A stretch of DNA of 7,494 bases from CAYLKS01 sp964384205 [NCBI: uncultured bacterium] (GTDB taxonomy: Bacteria; JAGOEH01), in the NCBI GenBank assembly GCA_964384205.1, contig CAYLKS010000095.1:1-7494 (forward strand). Reading direction: 5' to 3'. Of this stretch, positions 6,283 to 7,494 are shown piece after piece. Both the position numbers and the translations under genes were made by a program. Below the pieces are notes generated by a model. The model did no database searches and was not told the DNA's origin. It was given only the letters and a program-made list of their open reading frames with translations. Every line of letters begins with the position of its first letter. Position 1 is the first letter of the stretch.

Positions 6283-6684
6283 TCATTTACCTTTTGCTGG
6301 CCAACCGTATTCCGATAGAATACAGAAGAATATAGCAATTAATAAATGTGGAATTGCCCAGAAGAAATACCATACACCAATTGCTGCCATTATCGCACTG
6401 ATAAAAAGCATTACTGAATTGACATTTTCATAATCTTTTTCCTTTATCTTTTTACTAATAGGAATAAGTAATATTGCACCTACAATTGCTATACCGCCAA
6501 AAATTATGGAAGTTACTAATGTACTTATAGCGCCTAATGGGTTTAATAATAACATAAATGTAATAAACGACATTATTCCAAAGATAATTTCAACTGCTCC
6601 GCCAACAAGTGTTAAAATCCATGCAAATTTATTTAAAGTCTGGGTGGGATCTTCCCAGCCATCCCAAAGAGCTTCTCCAGCCAT
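6283..6684 (-). CDS. Small four-helix membrane protein of unknown function
   Basis: A 133-residue hydrophobic protein. After a short soluble N-terminus (MAGEALWDGWEDPTQTLNKF) four membrane segments are visible at about 20-47, 52-77, 88-110 and 111-125. A charged loop, SKKIKEKDYEN (77-87), lies between the second and third, and the tail is short and basic (GWPAKGK). I do not recognise the family; the Gly-rich helices resemble small four-helix integral membrane proteins of archaea with no assigned role. The frame is open back to an ATG at 6807, but the extra 41 residues are almost only Lys, Ile, Tyr, Leu and Phe, as expected from translated AT-rich leader. The ATG at 6684 has GTGA eight bases upstream and is preferred. 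The gene is transcribed towards the por operon and shares no unit with it. Confidence 0.7.
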   Translation of the reverse strand: MAGEALWDGWEDPTQTLNKFAWILTLVGGAVEIIFGIMSFITFMLLLNPLGAISTLVTSIIFGGIAIVGAILLIPISKKIKEKDYENVNSVMLFISAIMAAIGVWYFFWAIPHLLIAIFFCILSEYGWPAKGK

Positions 6685-6765
6685 TTTTTTTTTCACTATT
6701 AATTTTCTTTTTATTTTTATTAGATAATATTTTTTGAATTTTTTGATTTTTAAATATTTATTTTT

Positions 6766-6780
6766 TTTATATATTTTTCT
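6766..6780 (-). promoter_or_regulatory. Candidate BRE/TATA of the membrane protein gene
   Basis: On the minus strand AGAAAAATATATAAAA reads as a purine-rich BRE followed by a TATA box. A start about 25 bases downstream (near 6746) would leave a leader of roughly 60 bases before ATG 6684, and would make the upstream ATG at 6807 lie outside the transcript. A similar element at 6815-6828 (CAAAAATATATAAG on the plus strand) is a second candidate. Confidence 0.4.
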
Positions 6781-6807
6781 GAAATTTAGAGATTTTTTCA
6801 ATTCCAT

Positions 6808-7075
6808 TGCCCGACAAAAATATATAAGTGAAATTTGTTATAGTCCCTTTTATTATTAGTATCAATTTAAAAAGACTTTTTTGGTTTTACAATTGTATTT
6901 TAAAATCAACTTTAAGGTTTGAACCAATAAAATAGGTATTTATCGACCCTTACTGGAATTCCTACTGGTATCTATTATTTACTTCAATAATTATAATAGA
7001 ATTCTTCCTTCTACCCATACCAAAAGACATTTATATACAATAGAAGGATTCAGCTAGGTAGATATAATTTAGGAT
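6808..7075. other. Divergent intergenic region at the edge of a possible mobile element
   Basis: No gene is seen. The region holds TATA-like elements for both directions and an ACTGGAATTCCTACTGG segment (6952-6968), made of a GGAATTCC palindrome between two ACTGG repeats. The inverted repeat around the TATA box lies at its right end. If the right-hand gene is a transposase, the left end of the element should lie here, but no terminal repeat can be proved without the other end. Confidence 0.4.
7028..7040 (+). promoter_or_regulatory. TATA box flanked by an 8-base inverted repeat
   Basis: ATTTATATACAA, preceded by AAAAGA, fits a BRE/TATA pair and would start transcription near 7058, 15-20 bases before the GTG at 7076. 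The inverted repeat TCCTTCTA (7006-7013) / TAGAAGGA (7041-7048) brackets the box, so a symmetrical regulator, or an element end, could act here. Confidence 0.45.
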
Positions 7076-7494
7076 GTGATAATTATTCCTAAACAAAGTA
7101 GATTTTTTCAAAACATTTCAATTGAAGTGAATGGAGCTATTAGCAAGATAAAGATCCCGATTTATTGTCCCAACCCTACAGGTAATTGTATGCCCTGTAA
7201 TATTAAAAAAAATGGGCATGATTATTCTGTAAAAGGCAACCCCCAGTGGTACTATTGTCTGGACTGTGGAAGACAGTTCTATACACATACTTGTGGCTGG
7301 TATACTGATTTCCAAGAGGAATTTAGGAATACTTTAGTAAAACTGTTCGAAGGTGGACGTTATAATGTCAATCAAATTAAAGCAGAATTGAAATGTTCTA
7401 ATTCAACAATATCTCGCCTTTTATTACAGATAGTTGAATCTATAAATAGTTCTTCATTAACACAACTACATTGGGCCCTGCCGACACCTGCAAA
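7076..7494 (+). CDS. Zinc-ribbon plus HTH protein, probable IS1-like transposase N-terminus (partial)
   Basis: An open frame runs from GTG 7076 off the right edge of the window (139 complete codons), so only the N-terminal part is seen. It carries a zinc ribbon: CPNPTGNCMPC (cysteines 31, 38, 41) and, after a KxNGxxxSVKGNPQWYY spacer, CLDCGRQFY (cysteines 61 and 64). A helix-turn-helix-like segment follows at about 96-117 (YNVNQIKAELKCSNSTISRL). This order (ribbon, KxG spacer, YYC..CGRQF, HTH) is that of InsA-type IS1 and related archaeal transposases. The DDE catalytic domain would lie beyond the window. A zinc-ribbon transcription regulator is the main alternative. The start is uncertain: an in-frame stop at 7070 leaves GTG 7076 as the first canonical choice, with AGGAT too close to act as a normal Shine-Dalgarno site; GTG 7127 is the next. 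Base composition is less AT-extreme than the flanking DNA, which could fit acquisition from elsewhere. Confidence 0.65.
   Translation, partial: MIIIPKQSRFFQNISIEVNGAISKIKIPIYCPNPTGNCMPCNIKKNGHDYSVKGNPQWYYCLDCGRQFYTHTCGWYTDFQEEFRNTLVKLFEGGRYNVNQIKAELKCSNSTISRLLLQIVESINSSSLTQLHWALPTPA

Noticed and set aside
6506-6727. Plus-strand frame opposite the membrane protein gene
   Set aside because: It mirrors the hydrophobic minus-strand gene and has no initiation site; the minus-strand product has coherent membrane helices.
1-7494. CRISPR array, tRNA, rRNA or riboswitch
   Set aside because: No regularly spaced repeats, cloverleaf or known conserved RNA core was seen on either strand; diverged or novel RNAs cannot be excluded by eye.

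Overview
The window is very AT-rich archaeal DNA. Archaeal traits are TATA/BRE-like promoter elements, poly-T terminators with little stem, Shine-Dalgarno sites of the GGAGG or GGTGA type, and a four-gene gamma-delta-alpha-beta oxidoreductase operon. A Rag/Gtr-type GTPase, a family best known from eukaryotes and from Asgard archaea, points to an Asgard lineage, perhaps Lokiarchaeia-like. That assignment is an inference from gene content and base composition, with no phylogenetic marker to confirm it.

Layout. (1) 154-1107, plus: a monocistronic Rag/Gtr-like small GTPase with a C-terminal roadblock-like half, followed by a palindrome and T-tract. (2) 1108-1471: a gene-free, extremely AT-rich gap with a candidate por promoter at its right end. 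(3) 1472-4495, plus: porG-porD-porA-porB, a complete four-subunit 2-oxoacid (probably pyruvate):ferredoxin oxidoreductase with overlapping or nearly abutting genes and good Shine-Dalgarno sites. (4) 4509-6069, plus: two apparent riders on the same transcript. One is a small TPR protein. The other is a metallo-beta-lactamase-fold protein (RNA-processing nuclease type) whose only plausible start is a non-standard ATT codon at 5041. (5) 6283-6684, minus: a small four-helix membrane protein, convergent with the operon. (6) 7076 to the window end, plus: the N-terminal part of an IS1-like zinc-ribbon plus HTH protein, probably a transposase, cut by the window edge.

Function. The Por subunits would oxidise a 2-oxoacid to acyl-CoA and CO2 and reduce ferredoxin, or run in reverse to fix CO2. 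PorB carries thiamine diphosphate and one cluster, PorD carries two [4Fe-4S] clusters, and PorA and PorG complete the enzyme. The TPR protein could be an assembly or scaffold partner, but this rests on linkage only. The nuclease-like protein has lost the usual last metal-binding histidine. The GTPase has its own transcription unit, so a link to the Por enzyme is not shown.

No CRISPR array, tRNA or rRNA was seen. I found no clearly new multi-gene system. The points most worth a second look are the Rag-like GTPase, the ATT start, the altered motif C of the nuclease-like protein, and the widened cysteine spacing in PorD.
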